Of a DNA stretch of 59,165 nt, positions 50,179-58,180 are shown piece after piece. This DNA is from Anaerolineaceae bacterium (GTDB lineage: Bacteria > Chloroflexota > Anaerolineae > Anaerolineales > Anaerolineaceae), in NCBI GenBank assembly GCA_020845515.1, contig JADLFQ010000011.1:1-59165 (forward strand). Direction: 5' to 3'. The first letter of the stretch is position 1. Each line of letters begins with the position of its first letter. The position numbers and the translations under genes are program-made. The notes under the pieces were generated by a model that was not told where the DNA came from, did not search any database, and saw only the letters and a program-made list of their open reading frames with translations.

Positions 50179-51363
50179 ATGGAATTAGAACAAATCGTCA
50201 AGCGTTTGGAATGGCTGGATGACGAACGCCGCAAAGATAAGACCAACATTGCTACATTGGAAGAGCGTATTAAAGCACTAGAAAGCCACCTCAATACAGT
50301 AAACCAGGAAAATAAAGAGTTGGCTAGCCAGACGACGCGCGTAACCTCCATGGTATCCCGCTTTGAACAAATTGATGCCACCTTGGCGCAGACTCGGGTG
50401 GAATTTTCCCGTGCAATTGAGGTGGTTGAAAAACAGCGCGCTGACTATGCACGAGAGATCGAAAAAATCCGGCGCGCAGACCAGGAGTCGGTTCAGAAAA
50501 GTATTGGGGAGCTGCGAAAAAGCCTGGAGGCATTCAGCGATTTAAAGAAAAATATGCAAGTTCGGATCGAAGAAGAGCTGCGCCTCTCACGGACGCTTGA
50601 AGAGCTATCAAACCAGGTTTCTGAGAGTCAGCGCTCAAGCGAGGAGAGCCGCCGAATCCAGAAGATGACGGATGAGAGCCATCGTCAGGACACGAAAAGA
50701 CTGCTGGATATGAATGCGGAAATTTCCACATTACGTAAGCGCCAGGATGAAATACGTGGGAAACTGGATGTCGCCTCAGATAGTCTGCGAAAAGTGGAAC
50801 TGCGATTAAATGAACTGTTGGCTGCGGAAACTGAGCGCCGGCAGGCGCAAAATGCTTTCTTGGAACGTCAAAATCTGCAGGGGGTGGAGCGTGACCGGCA
50901 GTGGAAGGAGTGGCAGGAAAAGTTTGAGGCTTTTTCCGACCAAAATCTGAATCTGGATTCTCAAATTCAGGCGATTGAGTCTACCCACCGGGCTGTAAAA
51001 CGTTCACAAGAGGCGTTTGAAGAAATTACACAAAAATATGAACGCCGGATTAATGAGATTACCGAAATGCAGCGATTGGTTGAAGAACGGTTTCGTCAGG
51101 AGTGGGCGACCTTTAAGTCGGACGACCAAAAACGATGGGCAAATTACCTCCTGAGTCACGACGAACAGCAGCGCGACTTAAACCGACAGAACGAAAAACA
51201 ACAACAACGCTTGGCAGCACTGGAAGATGCGAACCGGGAAGTGCAAGATACGCTTTATCAAGCCAATCAGGAAACCCTAAAACGGTTGCAAGACCTCCTG
51301 GCAAGCGCACAGCGTTGGACAGAAGATTTTGAGAATCTAGCCAGGGAAGCGCGTGAGTTATAA
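50179..51363 (+). CDS. Long coiled-coil protein of unknown function
   Basis: 394 residues from the ATG at 50179, preceded by AAGGAG. The protein is almost entirely heptad-type helix, rich in Glu, Arg, Gln and Lys, with no membrane segment or signal peptide. No enzymatic motif is visible. It resembles scaffold or filament-forming proteins in composition only; similarity to SMC or KID repeats would be non-specific. It lies six bases before selB and is probably co-transcribed with it. Confidence 0.7.
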   Translation: MELEQIVKRLEWLDDERRKDKTNIATLEERIKALESHLNTVNQENKELASQTTRVTSMVSRFEQIDATLAQTRVEFSRAIEVVEKQRADYAREIEKIRRADQESVQKSIGELRKSLEAFSDLKKNMQVRIEEELRLSRTLEELSNQVSESQRSSEESRRIQKMTDESHRQDTKRLLDMNAEISTLRKRQDEIRGKLDVASDSLRKVELRLNELLAAETERRQAQNAFLERQNLQGVERDRQWKEWQEKFEAFSDQNLNLDSQIQAIESTHRAVKRSQEAFEEITQKYERRINEITEMQRLVEERFRQEWATFKSDDQKRWANYLLSHDEQQRDLNRQNEKQQQRLAALEDANREVQDTLYQANQETLKRLQDLLASAQRWTEDFENLAREAREL

Positions 51364-51369
51364 GAGAAA

Positions 51370-53286
51370 ATGAGAGTTGTCGGCACTGCGGGACACGTAG
51401 ATCACGGGAAATCCACTCTGGTCGCGGCGTTAACAGGCACTCATCCAGACCGGCTTAAAGAGGAAAGAGACCGGGAGATGACGATCGAACTGGGCTTTGC
51501 CTGGTTTTCTCTCCCGGATGGAGAGGAAGTGGGGATTGTTGACGTTCCAGGACACCGAGACTTTATTGAGAATATGCTTGCAGGGGTGGGAGGAATTGAC
51601 GCGGCCTTATTTGTCGTCGCGGCGGATGAAGGCGTTATGCCGCAAACTCGGGAGCACCTGGCGATTCTGGATATCTTGCAGGTACAGGGCGGAGTCATTG
51701 CCCTGACGAAAATTGATTTAGTAGATGATCCTGAATGGTTAGACCTTATCGAACTGGATATCAGAACGGCTTTAGCTGGCACAGGTTTGGAAAAAGCGCC
51801 GGTTGTACGCGTTTCAGCCAGAAATGGTACCGGGTTGGAAGAGCTAAAAAATGCGTTGAGTGCCTGCCTGTCCGAGAGACCTGCCCGCCCTGATCTGGGC
51901 CGGCCGCGCCTGCCGATTGACCGGGTATTTACAATCACTGGTTTTGGTACGATTGCTACCGGAACATTACTGGATGGCCAGTTGACAACCGGGGATGAGG
52001 TGGAAATTCTGCCGGTTGGACTGCGTTGCCGGGTGCGCGGCTTACAAACACATAAAAAGAAAGAGAAGGTGGCTATTCCTGGCAGTCGTACTGCAGTAAA
52101 TCTTACGGGTATAGAAGTGGAGCAGGTGCGGCGGGGTGATGTACTGGCACTTCCAGGAAAGTACCGCCCGTCCACCCGGCTGGATGTGTATTTCAGGCTG
52201 CTGCCTGATGCAAGCAGTTCTATTCGCCATAATTTGCAGGCAAAATTCTTTTTAGGTGCAGCCGAGGTTAAAACGAGAGTGCGCCTTTTGGGAACAGAAG
52301 AATTGCTCCCCGGACAGGAGGGTTGGCTGCAACTTGAACTGGAAGAACCAGTTACCGGGGTGCGGGGTGATCGTTATATCCTCCGGCGGCCTTCGCCGGG
52401 AGAGACTCTGGGGGGAGGGATGATTGTGGATGCCTCTCCTGCCCGCCGCCATAAGCGCTTTTCTGCTGAGGTTATTTCAAAGCTAGAGGCATTGCTGGTA
52501 GGCTCTCCTGCAGATTTGATATTTGAGACTGCCTTGACTGCGGGTCCCGCTGCAATATCCGAGATTGCGGCGAAAGTTAGGCTTCCGGAGACGACCGTTG
52601 AAGCTGGGTTGCAAGAACTGCTGGAACAGGAAAAGCTTATCTTATTGGAAAAGGGGGAGGTTTCAACTCACTGCGGCCTGCTGGTAATTGCTGACCCTCA
52701 GCTAATACTTTTGACTCGAAAAGCGCAGCAGATTACTGCACAATATCATCAGAGCTTTCCTTTGCGAGTGGGACTTGGAAAAGAAGAACTCAAAAGTCGC
52801 CTTAAATTAACATCGCGCATATTTAATGCTTTGTTCCAGAAATGGCTGCAAAACGGGGATGTCTTGGAGAACGATGGGCTGGTTTCGCTATCCAGCCATA
52901 AAATTGTTTTCACTCCTCAACAGCAGAAAAAAGCAGAAGAATTGATGCAGCAATTTTCCCTTTCCCCTTACTCTCCTCCTTCCATCAAAGAATGTCAAAC
53001 AGCGGTTGGAGAGGAGATGTATCATGCTTTGGTTCAACTCGGGCAGTTGACGCCTGTATCCTCTGATGTGGTTTTCAAATCTGACGATTACCGTTCGCTT
53101 TTGGAAATGGTTCAGGAGCATTTTGCCCAACAGGAAACCCTTACAGTTGTGGAAATGCGTGACCGGTTAAATACCAGTCGCCGGTATGTGCTCGCGTTTT
53201 TGGAACATCTGGATGCCCTGGGCGTGACTGAACGCAATGGAGACTATCGTATGCTTTTGAAGCCCAAGAACTTGCCGATTTGTTGA
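51370..53286 (+). CDS. selB: Selenocysteine-specific elongation factor SelB
   Basis: SelB delivers Sec-tRNA to UGA codons with a SECIS element. The 638-residue protein has the G1 motif GTAGHVDHGKST (residues 5-16), effector region EMTIELGFAW, G3 DVPGHRDF and G4 TKID. EF-Tu-like beta domains follow (about 175-350). The C-terminal half holds the winged-helix repeats that bind SECIS (about 370-638). The family length is about 600-640. The stop codon overlaps the -35 element of the rplU promoter. No selA, selD, tRNA-Sec or selenoprotein gene is visible in the window. Confidence 0.93.
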   Translation: MRVVGTAGHVDHGKSTLVAALTGTHPDRLKEERDREMTIELGFAWFSLPDGEEVGIVDVPGHRDFIENMLAGVGGIDAALFVVAADEGVMPQTREHLAILDILQVQGGVIALTKIDLVDDPEWLDLIELDIRTALAGTGLEKAPVVRVSARNGTGLEELKNALSACLSERPARPDLGRPRLPIDRVFTITGFGTIATGTLLDGQLTTGDEVEILPVGLRCRVRGLQTHKKKEKVAIPGSRTAVNLTGIEVEQVRRGDVLALPGKYRPSTRLDVYFRLLPDASSSIRHNLQAKFFLGAAEVKTRVRLLGTEELLPGQEGWLQLELEEPVTGVRGDRYILRRPSPGETLGGGMIVDASPARRHKRFSAEVISKLEALLVGSPADLIFETALTAGPAAISEIAAKVRLPETTVEAGLQELLEQEKLILLEKGEVSTHCGLLVIADPQLILLTRKAQQITAQYHQSFPLRVGLGKEELKSRLKLTSRIFNALFQKWLQNGDVLENDGLVSLSSHKIVFTPQQQKKAEELMQQFSLSPYSPPSIKECQTAVGEEMYHALVQLGQLTPVSSDVVFKSDDYRSLLEMVQEHFAQQETLTVVEMRDRLNTSRRYVLAFLEHLDALGVTERNGDYRMLLKPKNLPIC

Positions 53287-53311
53287 CAGACTTTATTTGA
53301 CCGTGTATAAT
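53283..53311 (+). promoter_or_regulatory. Consensus sigma-70 promoter of the L21-L27-L31 operon
   Basis: A perfect TTGACA (53283-53288), 17 bp, a perfect TATAAT (53306-53311). The -35 element overlaps the selB stop codon. Transcription would start near 53318. Confidence 0.92.
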
Positions 53312-53317
53312 ACCCCC

Positions 53318-53429
53318 TTGCACTGCCCCGGCAGAATTGGCTGGGGCATGAGTGTGTATCCCCAACTTCCCCGGTGCTTGGCGCGAGAACTGCGCAAGGT
53401 TGGCGGTGAAGTGAAGCTTGGAGAATAGT
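53318..53429 (+). promoter_or_regulatory. Structured leader of rplU, candidate L21 autoregulatory element
   Basis: About 110 bases between promoter and rplU. Hairpin 1 pairs TGCCCCGGC (53324-53332) with GCTGGGGCA (53340-53348), nine pairs with one G-U. Hairpin 2 pairs CCAAC (53362-53366) with GTTGG (53399-53403), enclosing a GCGC/GCGC stem (53381-53395). Leaders controlling L21 operons are known in Firmicutes. This one is only similar in position, so homology is open. Confidence 0.55.
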
Positions 53430-53747
53430 ATGAAATATGCAGTTGTTGAAAGCGGCGGTAAACAGTACCGGGTCGTTGAAGGCGCGACTCTGGAAGTAGA
53501 TCGGCTGCCGGTCGAAGCAGGACAGGAAGTCTTGCTGGATTTGGTCCTTCTTCTAGTCAATGAAGATGTTGTATCTGTCGGTGCGCCTGTTTTAACTGGT
53601 GTTACGGTAAAAACCACTGTAGTGGAACACACCAAGGGACCCAAAATTGTGGTCTTTAAATACCGGCCTAAAAAGCGTATTCGCGTTAAAACGGGTCATC
53701 GCCAGCAATATACGAGCCTTAAAGTTAATTCGATTGAGGAGAAGTAA
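53430..53747 (+). CDS. rplU: 50S ribosomal protein L21
   Basis: A 105-residue bL21, starting at the ATG at 53430 after GGAGAA. The start [18 protein letters not shown] and the C-terminal [15 protein letters not shown] and KTGHRQQYT are diagnostic. Binds 23S rRNA in the large subunit. Two bases separate it from rpmA. It is the first gene of the L21-L27-L31 operon. Confidence 0.98.
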   Translation: MKYAVVESGGKQYRVVEGATLEVDRLPVEAGQEVLLDLVLLLVNEDVVSVGAPVLTGVTVKTTVVEHTKGPKIVVFKYRPKKRIRVKTGHRQQYTSLKVNSIEEK

Positions 53748-53749
53748 TC

Positions 53750-54013
53750 ATGGCGCACAAAAAAGGCGGTGGTTCCAGCCGAAATGGCCGCGATAGCAAT
53801 GCTCAACGGTTGGGCGTCAAGCGCTATGCAGGCCAGCATGTTCTTTCCGGCAACATTCTGGTGCGGCAGCGCGGAACCCGAATCAAGCCGGGTTTGAACG
53901 TGAGTGTAGGGAAAGATGATACGTTGTTTGCCGTCGCCGATGGCATTGTCTTGTTTGAGACATTGCCAAATGGGCGGAAGATCGTTAGTATCGTTCCAGA
54001 AGTTACAGAATAA
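53750..54013 (+). CDS. rpmA: 50S ribosomal protein L27
   Basis: An 87-residue bL27 beginning [20 protein letters not shown], the N-terminal tail that reaches the peptidyl transferase centre. The Firmicute-type cleaved N-terminal extension is absent. [20 protein letters not shown] is the usual core. GGAGAAG lies upstream of the ATG, across the end of rplU. The interval to rpmE (54014-54082) contains an imperfect inverted repeat (CTTGCAGCGTC against GACGGATGCAAG). Confidence 0.98.
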   Translation: MAHKKGGGSSRNGRDSNAQRLGVKRYAGQHVLSGNILVRQRGTRIKPGLNVSVGKDDTLFAVADGIVLFETLPNGRKIVSIVPEVTE

Positions 54014-54082
54014 ATCCTTTCTCATACTTCTTGCAGCGTCTTCCCTGCGCGGAGCGACGGATGCAAGAGAAGAGGTTTTGAT

Positions 54083-54553
54083 ATGAAAAAAGAAATTCAT
54101 CCAACGTATTATCCTGATGCAAAGGTAACCTGCGCGTGTGGCGCAAGTTGGACGACCGGATCAACTAAAAAAGAGATTCGCACTGAGATTTGTTCCAATT
54201 GCCACCCATTTTTTACGGGACAACAGCAGCGTTTGATTGACATTGAAGGTCAGGTGGACCGCTTTTACCGGCGCTTGCAAGCCCGTCAGGAGTTTATTGA
54301 TGATCGGAAATCGCGCGAATCTGCTCGCACTTCCCCGGAGCGCCCGGTTGCCGAATTAGGCGTGAGCACGCGCGCTGCCGAAGCACTGATAAAAGCAGGC
54401 ATTATGAATGCAGGACAGGTGATGGAAAAGCTCCAAGCTGGAGAGCAGACCCTTCTTGATGTAGAGGGCTTTGGCAGAAAATCGCTCATTGATATGAAGA
54501 AAAAAATGCGTCAGTTTGGATATGAGATCCCGGCTACTGAGCCTGCCCCGTAG
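54083..54553 (+). CDS. rpmE: 50S ribosomal protein L31 fused to an RNA polymerase alpha-CTD-like domain
   Basis: A 156-residue protein. Residues 1-70 are a zinc-type bL31 ([10 protein letters not shown], cysteines C17, C19, C37, C40, [19 protein letters not shown]). After a charged linker (about 71-86), residues 88-150 read [20 protein letters not shown], then [20 protein letters not shown], which aligns with the C-terminal domain of the RNA polymerase alpha subunit. R97 matches E. coli R265, and G131, K133 and S134 match G296, K298 and S299, which contact DNA; N268 is E100 and E302 is D137. bL31 is normally 65-90 residues. A general helix-hairpin-helix domain is the alternative reading. Confidence 0.9.
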   Translation: MKKEIHPTYYPDAKVTCACGASWTTGSTKKEIRTEICSNCHPFFTGQQQRLIDIEGQVDRFYRRLQARQEFIDDRKSRESARTSPERPVAELGVSTRAAEALIKAGIMNAGQVMEKLQAGEQTLLDVEGFGRKSLIDMKKKMRQFGYEIPATEPAP

Positions 54554-54574
54554 TAACCCAATCGCATGCACATC

Positions 54575-54607
54575 AAACCCTCCTGAACCTCCGGGAGGGT
54601 TTTTTTG
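54575..54607 (+). terminator. Rho-independent terminator of the ribosomal operon
   Basis: AAACCCTCC (54575-54583) and GGAGGGTTT (54594-54602) pair perfectly around a 10-base loop and run into seven or more T. Confidence 0.92.
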
Positions 54608-54705
54608 TTAGAATCCAACTGGCGCGGTTAATTCTAAAGATCATCTTTCGTGGGAGGTCTAACTTAGGGTAGAATTGGATTTATCCCATCGGAGGAGAAC
54701 ATTTA

Positions 54706-55278
54706 ATGAAACATCATAGCGGTTCAATTGAAGTTATCTGCGGCTCCATGTTTTGCGGTAAAACAGAAGAACTGATCCGCAGATTGAGAAGAGCTGAGAT
54801 TGCGCGGCAAAAGGTGCAGGTTTTTAAACCTGCAATAGACCAACGCTATGATGCAGTTCAGGTCACATCCCATGCGGGGATGAACTTTGGCGCCGATTCA
54901 ATTGAAGGTTCTGCGGATATTTTGCAACGTTTAAAGCCAGATGCAACCGTCGTTGGAATTGATGAGGCGCAGTTTTTTGATGAAGGAATTATTGGAATTA
55001 TCCAGCAACTGGTTGGAAAAAATATTCGTGTGATCGTCGCAGGCCTTGATCTCAATTTCCGCGGTGAACCGTTTGGCAGTATGCCGGTGCTGATGGCCCT
55101 TGCCGAACGTGTAGACAAGCTGCATGCAATCTGTATGGTTTGCGGCGAATCTGCTAGCCGGACACAGCGGCTTTTAAATGGGAAACCCGCCCACTACCAT
55201 GATCCGATTGTGGTTGTAGGTGCGGCTGAAATGTATGAGGCACGCTGCCGGAGACATCATGAAGTGCCGTGTGATTAA
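54706..55278 (+). CDS. tdk: Thymidine kinase
   Basis: Phosphorylates thymidine with ATP in the salvage pathway. The 190-residue type II enzyme has the P-loop [17 protein letters not shown], the catalytic [25 protein letters not shown] and zinc-site cysteines in [13 protein letters not shown] plus a C-terminal CRRHH. GGAGGAG precedes the ATG. It is the first of a small nucleotide/tRNA salvage group with hpt and the CCA enzyme. Confidence 0.96.
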   Translation: MKHHSGSIEVICGSMFCGKTEELIRRLRRAEIARQKVQVFKPAIDQRYDAVQVTSHAGMNFGADSIEGSADILQRLKPDATVVGIDEAQFFDEGIIGIIQQLVGKNIRVIVAGLDLNFRGEPFGSMPVLMALAERVDKLHAICMVCGESASRTQRLLNGKPAHYHDPIVVVGAAEMYEARCRRHHEVPCD

Positions 55279-55338
55279 AGCTTCGGATGGAAGCTTCTCC
55301 AATCGCTTTTTAAGTGTTAAATTTTAAGGTGGAAGGCT

Positions 55339-55905
55339 ATGCGTGATTACCACGACTTTTTAAAAGAAATCCTCATCCCGGAAGCGGCGCTCCAAAAACG
55401 TGTGGCGGAATTAGGCGAAGCGGTAAGCCGGGATTACGCGGGACAGGACTTATTATTAATTTGCATCTTGCGCGGCGGTGTGATGTTTCTGACAGACCTA
55501 ATGCGGCAAATACGCGTTCCTCATGTCATTGAGTTTATGGCTGTTTCCTCCTATGGTGTGGGGCGGCGGGAGACAAGCGGCCAGGCAAGAATTACTCTTG
55601 ATTTAAATACCAACATACGCGATCACAATGTTCTTCTTGTCGAGGATATTATTGATTCAGGCCGCACCTTAACCTCTGTTTTGGATTTGCTTTCTAGCCG
55701 TAAACCGAAATCACTGGAGGTATGTACTTTACTGGATAAGTGGGAACGGCGTGAGGTAGATGTGCCAATCAAATATTGTGGGTTTCAGATTCCTGATGAG
55801 TTTGTCTTTGGATATGGTTTAGATCTGGATGAGTATCATCGCAATCTGCCATTCGTCGGTGTGGTTGACTTGGAAAAATATAGCAAGGAAGCAAGCACGG
55901 TTTGA
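55339..55905 (+). CDS. hpt: Hypoxanthine phosphoribosyltransferase
   Basis: Converts hypoxanthine or guanine with PRPP to IMP or GMP. The 188-residue protein has LLLICILRGGVMFLTDLMR, MAVSSYG, the PRPP-binding VEDIIDSGRTLTSVLDLL and the C-terminal PDEFVFGYGLDLDEYHRNLP. Its likely substrate hypoxanthine is the product of the adenine deaminase encoded at 30995, so the window encodes both a breakdown and a salvage route. The stop overlaps the TTG start of the next gene. Confidence 0.95.
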   Translation: MRDYHDFLKEILIPEAALQKRVAELGEAVSRDYAGQDLLLICILRGGVMFLTDLMRQIRVPHVIEFMAVSSYGVGRRETSGQARITLDLNTNIRDHNVLLVEDIIDSGRTLTSVLDLLSSRKPKSLEVCTLLDKWERREVDVPIKYCGFQIPDEFVFGYGLDLDEYHRNLPFVGVVDLEKYSKEASTV

Positions 55906-57395
55906 ATTTTATTGATTCTCCCATTCTCCAGCAAGTCAGCAAAATCTCGCAGGCGAACCCCGCCGAGACAGGGCCCGTGTATCTGGTTGGTGGTGCAGTG
56001 CGTGACCTCTTGTTGCAGTATGAACCGCATGACCTGGATTTTACCATGCACCGGAACGTGCGATCTTTTGCCAAGAAAGTCGCGGATTTGCTGGGCGGCG
56101 CTTTTTACATGCTGGATGAAGAGCGCGATACGGCACGGGTGCTTTATAACGACCCGAAACGAGGCCGTTTCTCAATTGATTTTGCTTCTCTGCGTGGTGC
56201 GGACATTCATGCTGATTTGAAAAATCGTGATTTTACGATTAATGCAATGGCTGTAGCTGTTCATGACTGTGAACGGCTTATTGACCCTCTGAACGGCGCC
56301 CAGGATTTAAAAGATAAGGTACTGCGCATTTGCTCCAATACAGCTTTGCATGATGACCCGGTGCGAACGTTGCGCGCCGCCCGGCTGACAGTACAAATGG
56401 ACCTGCACATAACGCCGGAGACGCTTAAGGCTTTACGGCGGGCTGTGCCACTCCTGGCAACCGTCACTGTCGAACGGCGGCGAGATGAACTTTTCAAAAT
56501 TCTAGACGGTGAAAAGCCGCACACCGCTTTCCAATTGATGGATATTCTTGGAATGTTGCCCTTTCTTGTTCCGGAACTTGAACTGCTCAAGGATCTTAAA
56601 CAGCCTGCGCCGCACGTTTTCGATGTGTGGGAACATACCCTGGCTGCCTTGAGAGAGATGACCACTTTGTTTTCTTTTCTGGTCGGGGATTATCAGGAGG
56701 AGGCCAATAACCTGATGGTGGGGTTGGCAGTCCTGCGGTTAGGACGTTACCGCGTCGAATTGGCTAAGCATTTTGAGGAATGGTTGAACCCGAATCGTTC
56801 CCGCCGGTCACTGCTGGCTTTTGGTCTTCTTTATCATGACAGCGGTAAAGCCTCTACAATTTCCACAGATGAGGAAGGCCGGCTTCACTTTTACGAGCAC
56901 GAACACGAAAGTGCCCGATTGGTTAAAAGCCGTGCAAGAGAGCTGGCGTTGAGTCAAGCAGAGGGCGACTATCTAAAAACGTTGGTTGGAAATCATATGC
57001 GTCTCCATCATTTAATAAACTCTAACGTATCAGAGCTATCCCGCCGGACGAAGTATCGTTATTTTCGTGCCACGGGCGCGGTGGGCATAGACATGGCTTT
57101 ACTTTCGCTCGCAGATACGCTGGCTACCTGGCAAACAACGTTACAACCTGACCTCTGGCAGCGCGAACTTGATTTATGCCGGTGGTTGTTTGATACCTGG
57201 TGGGGACAGAATGAGACCGTCGTCCGGCCGCGTGCGCTTATCACGGGTCGTGACATTTTGGAGCATTTCAACCTGGAAGCCGGACCCAAAATTGGCATAA
57301 TGCTGGAAGTTGTACGAGAAGCCCAGGCCTCAGGTGAATTGGAGAGTTCCGAAGAAGCCTTCAAACTTTTGGAAGAGTGGCTGGCGACGCAATGA
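55902..57395 (+). CDS. CCA tRNA nucleotidyltransferase / poly(A) polymerase family with HD domain
   Basis: A 497-residue class II nucleotidyltransferase with VYLVGGAVRDLLL and the catalytic DLDFT (about residues 36-47), then RFSIDFASLRG, LKNRDFTINAMAV and DDPVRTLRAARLT. A C-terminal HD domain is marked by LLYHDSGKAST and HEHESARLVKSRARE. It probably adds or repairs the CCA ends of tRNAs, which the tRNA-Leu gene here does not encode. Poly(A) polymerase is an alternative. The start is a TTG overlapping the hpt stop (TTGA). Confidence 0.9.
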   Translation: MNFIDSPILQQVSKISQANPAETGPVYLVGGAVRDLLLQYEPHDLDFTMHRNVRSFAKKVADLLGGAFYMLDEERDTARVLYNDPKRGRFSIDFASLRGADIHADLKNRDFTINAMAVAVHDCERLIDPLNGAQDLKDKVLRICSNTALHDDPVRTLRAARLTVQMDLHITPETLKALRRAVPLLATVTVERRRDELFKILDGEKPHTAFQLMDILGMLPFLVPELELLKDLKQPAPHVFDVWEHTLAALREMTTLFSFLVGDYQEEANNLMVGLAVLRLGRYRVELAKHFEEWLNPNRSRRSLLAFGLLYHDSGKASTISTDEEGRLHFYEHEHESARLVKSRARELALSQAEGDYLKTLVGNHMRLHHLINSNVSELSRRTKYRYFRATGAVGIDMALLSLADTLATWQTTLQPDLWQRELDLCRWLFDTWWGQNETVVRPRALITGRDILEHFNLEAGPKIGIMLEVVREAQASGELESSEEAFKLLEEWLATQ

Positions 57396-57406
57396 CAGGA
57401 GAAACG

Positions 57407-58177
57407 ATGATATCCTCCACAAAACTTCACCACCGTGTGATTGGAAATGGCATTCCCATGGTTTTGTTACATGGTTTTCCGCTAGACCACACTATTTGGT
57501 ATCCGGTTGTGGATATCCTTGCTGCCGCAGGCATTCAAGTTATTTTACCTGACTTGCGCGGGCATGGGCTTTCCCCCTCCCCTGAGGGTGTTTATACGAT
57601 GAATTTGATGGCTGAAGATATTTTGAACTTACTGGAAGATCTTGGTATTGAGAAAGCTGTCTTGGTGGGACACTCCATGGGCGGATATGTCAGCCTGGCT
57701 TTCTCCTGCTTGTATCCAAACCGGCTGTCTGGCCTTGCCCTTGTTTCGACGCAGGCTTCTGCTGATACGCCGGAGAAACGTCAGTCACGTTTAAACATGG
57801 TGCAAGAGGTTAAAAGATATGGGGTGAAAGCACTCTGTGGGACCATGCCGTTAAAACTGACGAATAATGAAGTGATCCAGCAAAAGATTATCGAGATAAT
57901 TTGCCGCACAACGCCCCAGGGGATTATCGGTGCGTTGAAAGGAATGGCATACCGGCCAGACTTTGCTGGACGCTTGCCTTCGATTAGCGTCCCGACAGTG
58001 GTGGTGGGGGGCCTGCTGGATGCGATTATTCCCATGGAGAGTTTCAAGTTAATGAGTCAGTTGTTGTGTAAAGCCTGGTTGGTAGAAATTAAAGAAGCCG
58101 GACACATGCCCATGATGGAAACACCGGAACCGGTGGCCGGAGCGCTTTGTGAGTTAGCGCAGAGGGTGTTTATTTAA
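57407..58177 (+). CDS. Alpha/beta-fold hydrolase
   Basis: About 256 residues from the ATG at 57407, with AGGAG just upstream; in-frame starts at 57377 and 57392 overlap the previous gene. Shows the oxyanion region VLLHGFPLDH, the nucleophile elbow GHSMGGY, the acid in GGLLDAIIP and the histidine in EAGHMPMMETPEP, a complete triad. Cap-domain residues (about 130-185) are helical. Family members include esterases, haloperoxidase-like and 3-oxoadipate lactonase-like enzymes; the substrate cannot be told. Confidence 0.88.
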   Translation: MISSTKLHHRVIGNGIPMVLLHGFPLDHTIWYPVVDILAAAGIQVILPDLRGHGLSPSPEGVYTMNLMAEDILNLLEDLGIEKAVLVGHSMGGYVSLAFSCLYPNRLSGLALVSTQASADTPEKRQSRLNMVQEVKRYGVKALCGTMPLKLTNNEVIQQKIIEIICRTTPQGIIGALKGMAYRPDFAGRLPSISVPTVVVGGLLDAIIPMESFKLMSQLLCKAWLVEIKEAGHMPMMETPEPVAGALCELAQRVFI

Positions 58178-58180
58178 TCG

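Noticed and set aside
51441-52175. A 244-codon open frame antisense to selB
   Set aside because: Ser/Arg/Pro-rich shadow composition opposite the GTPase domain of selB.
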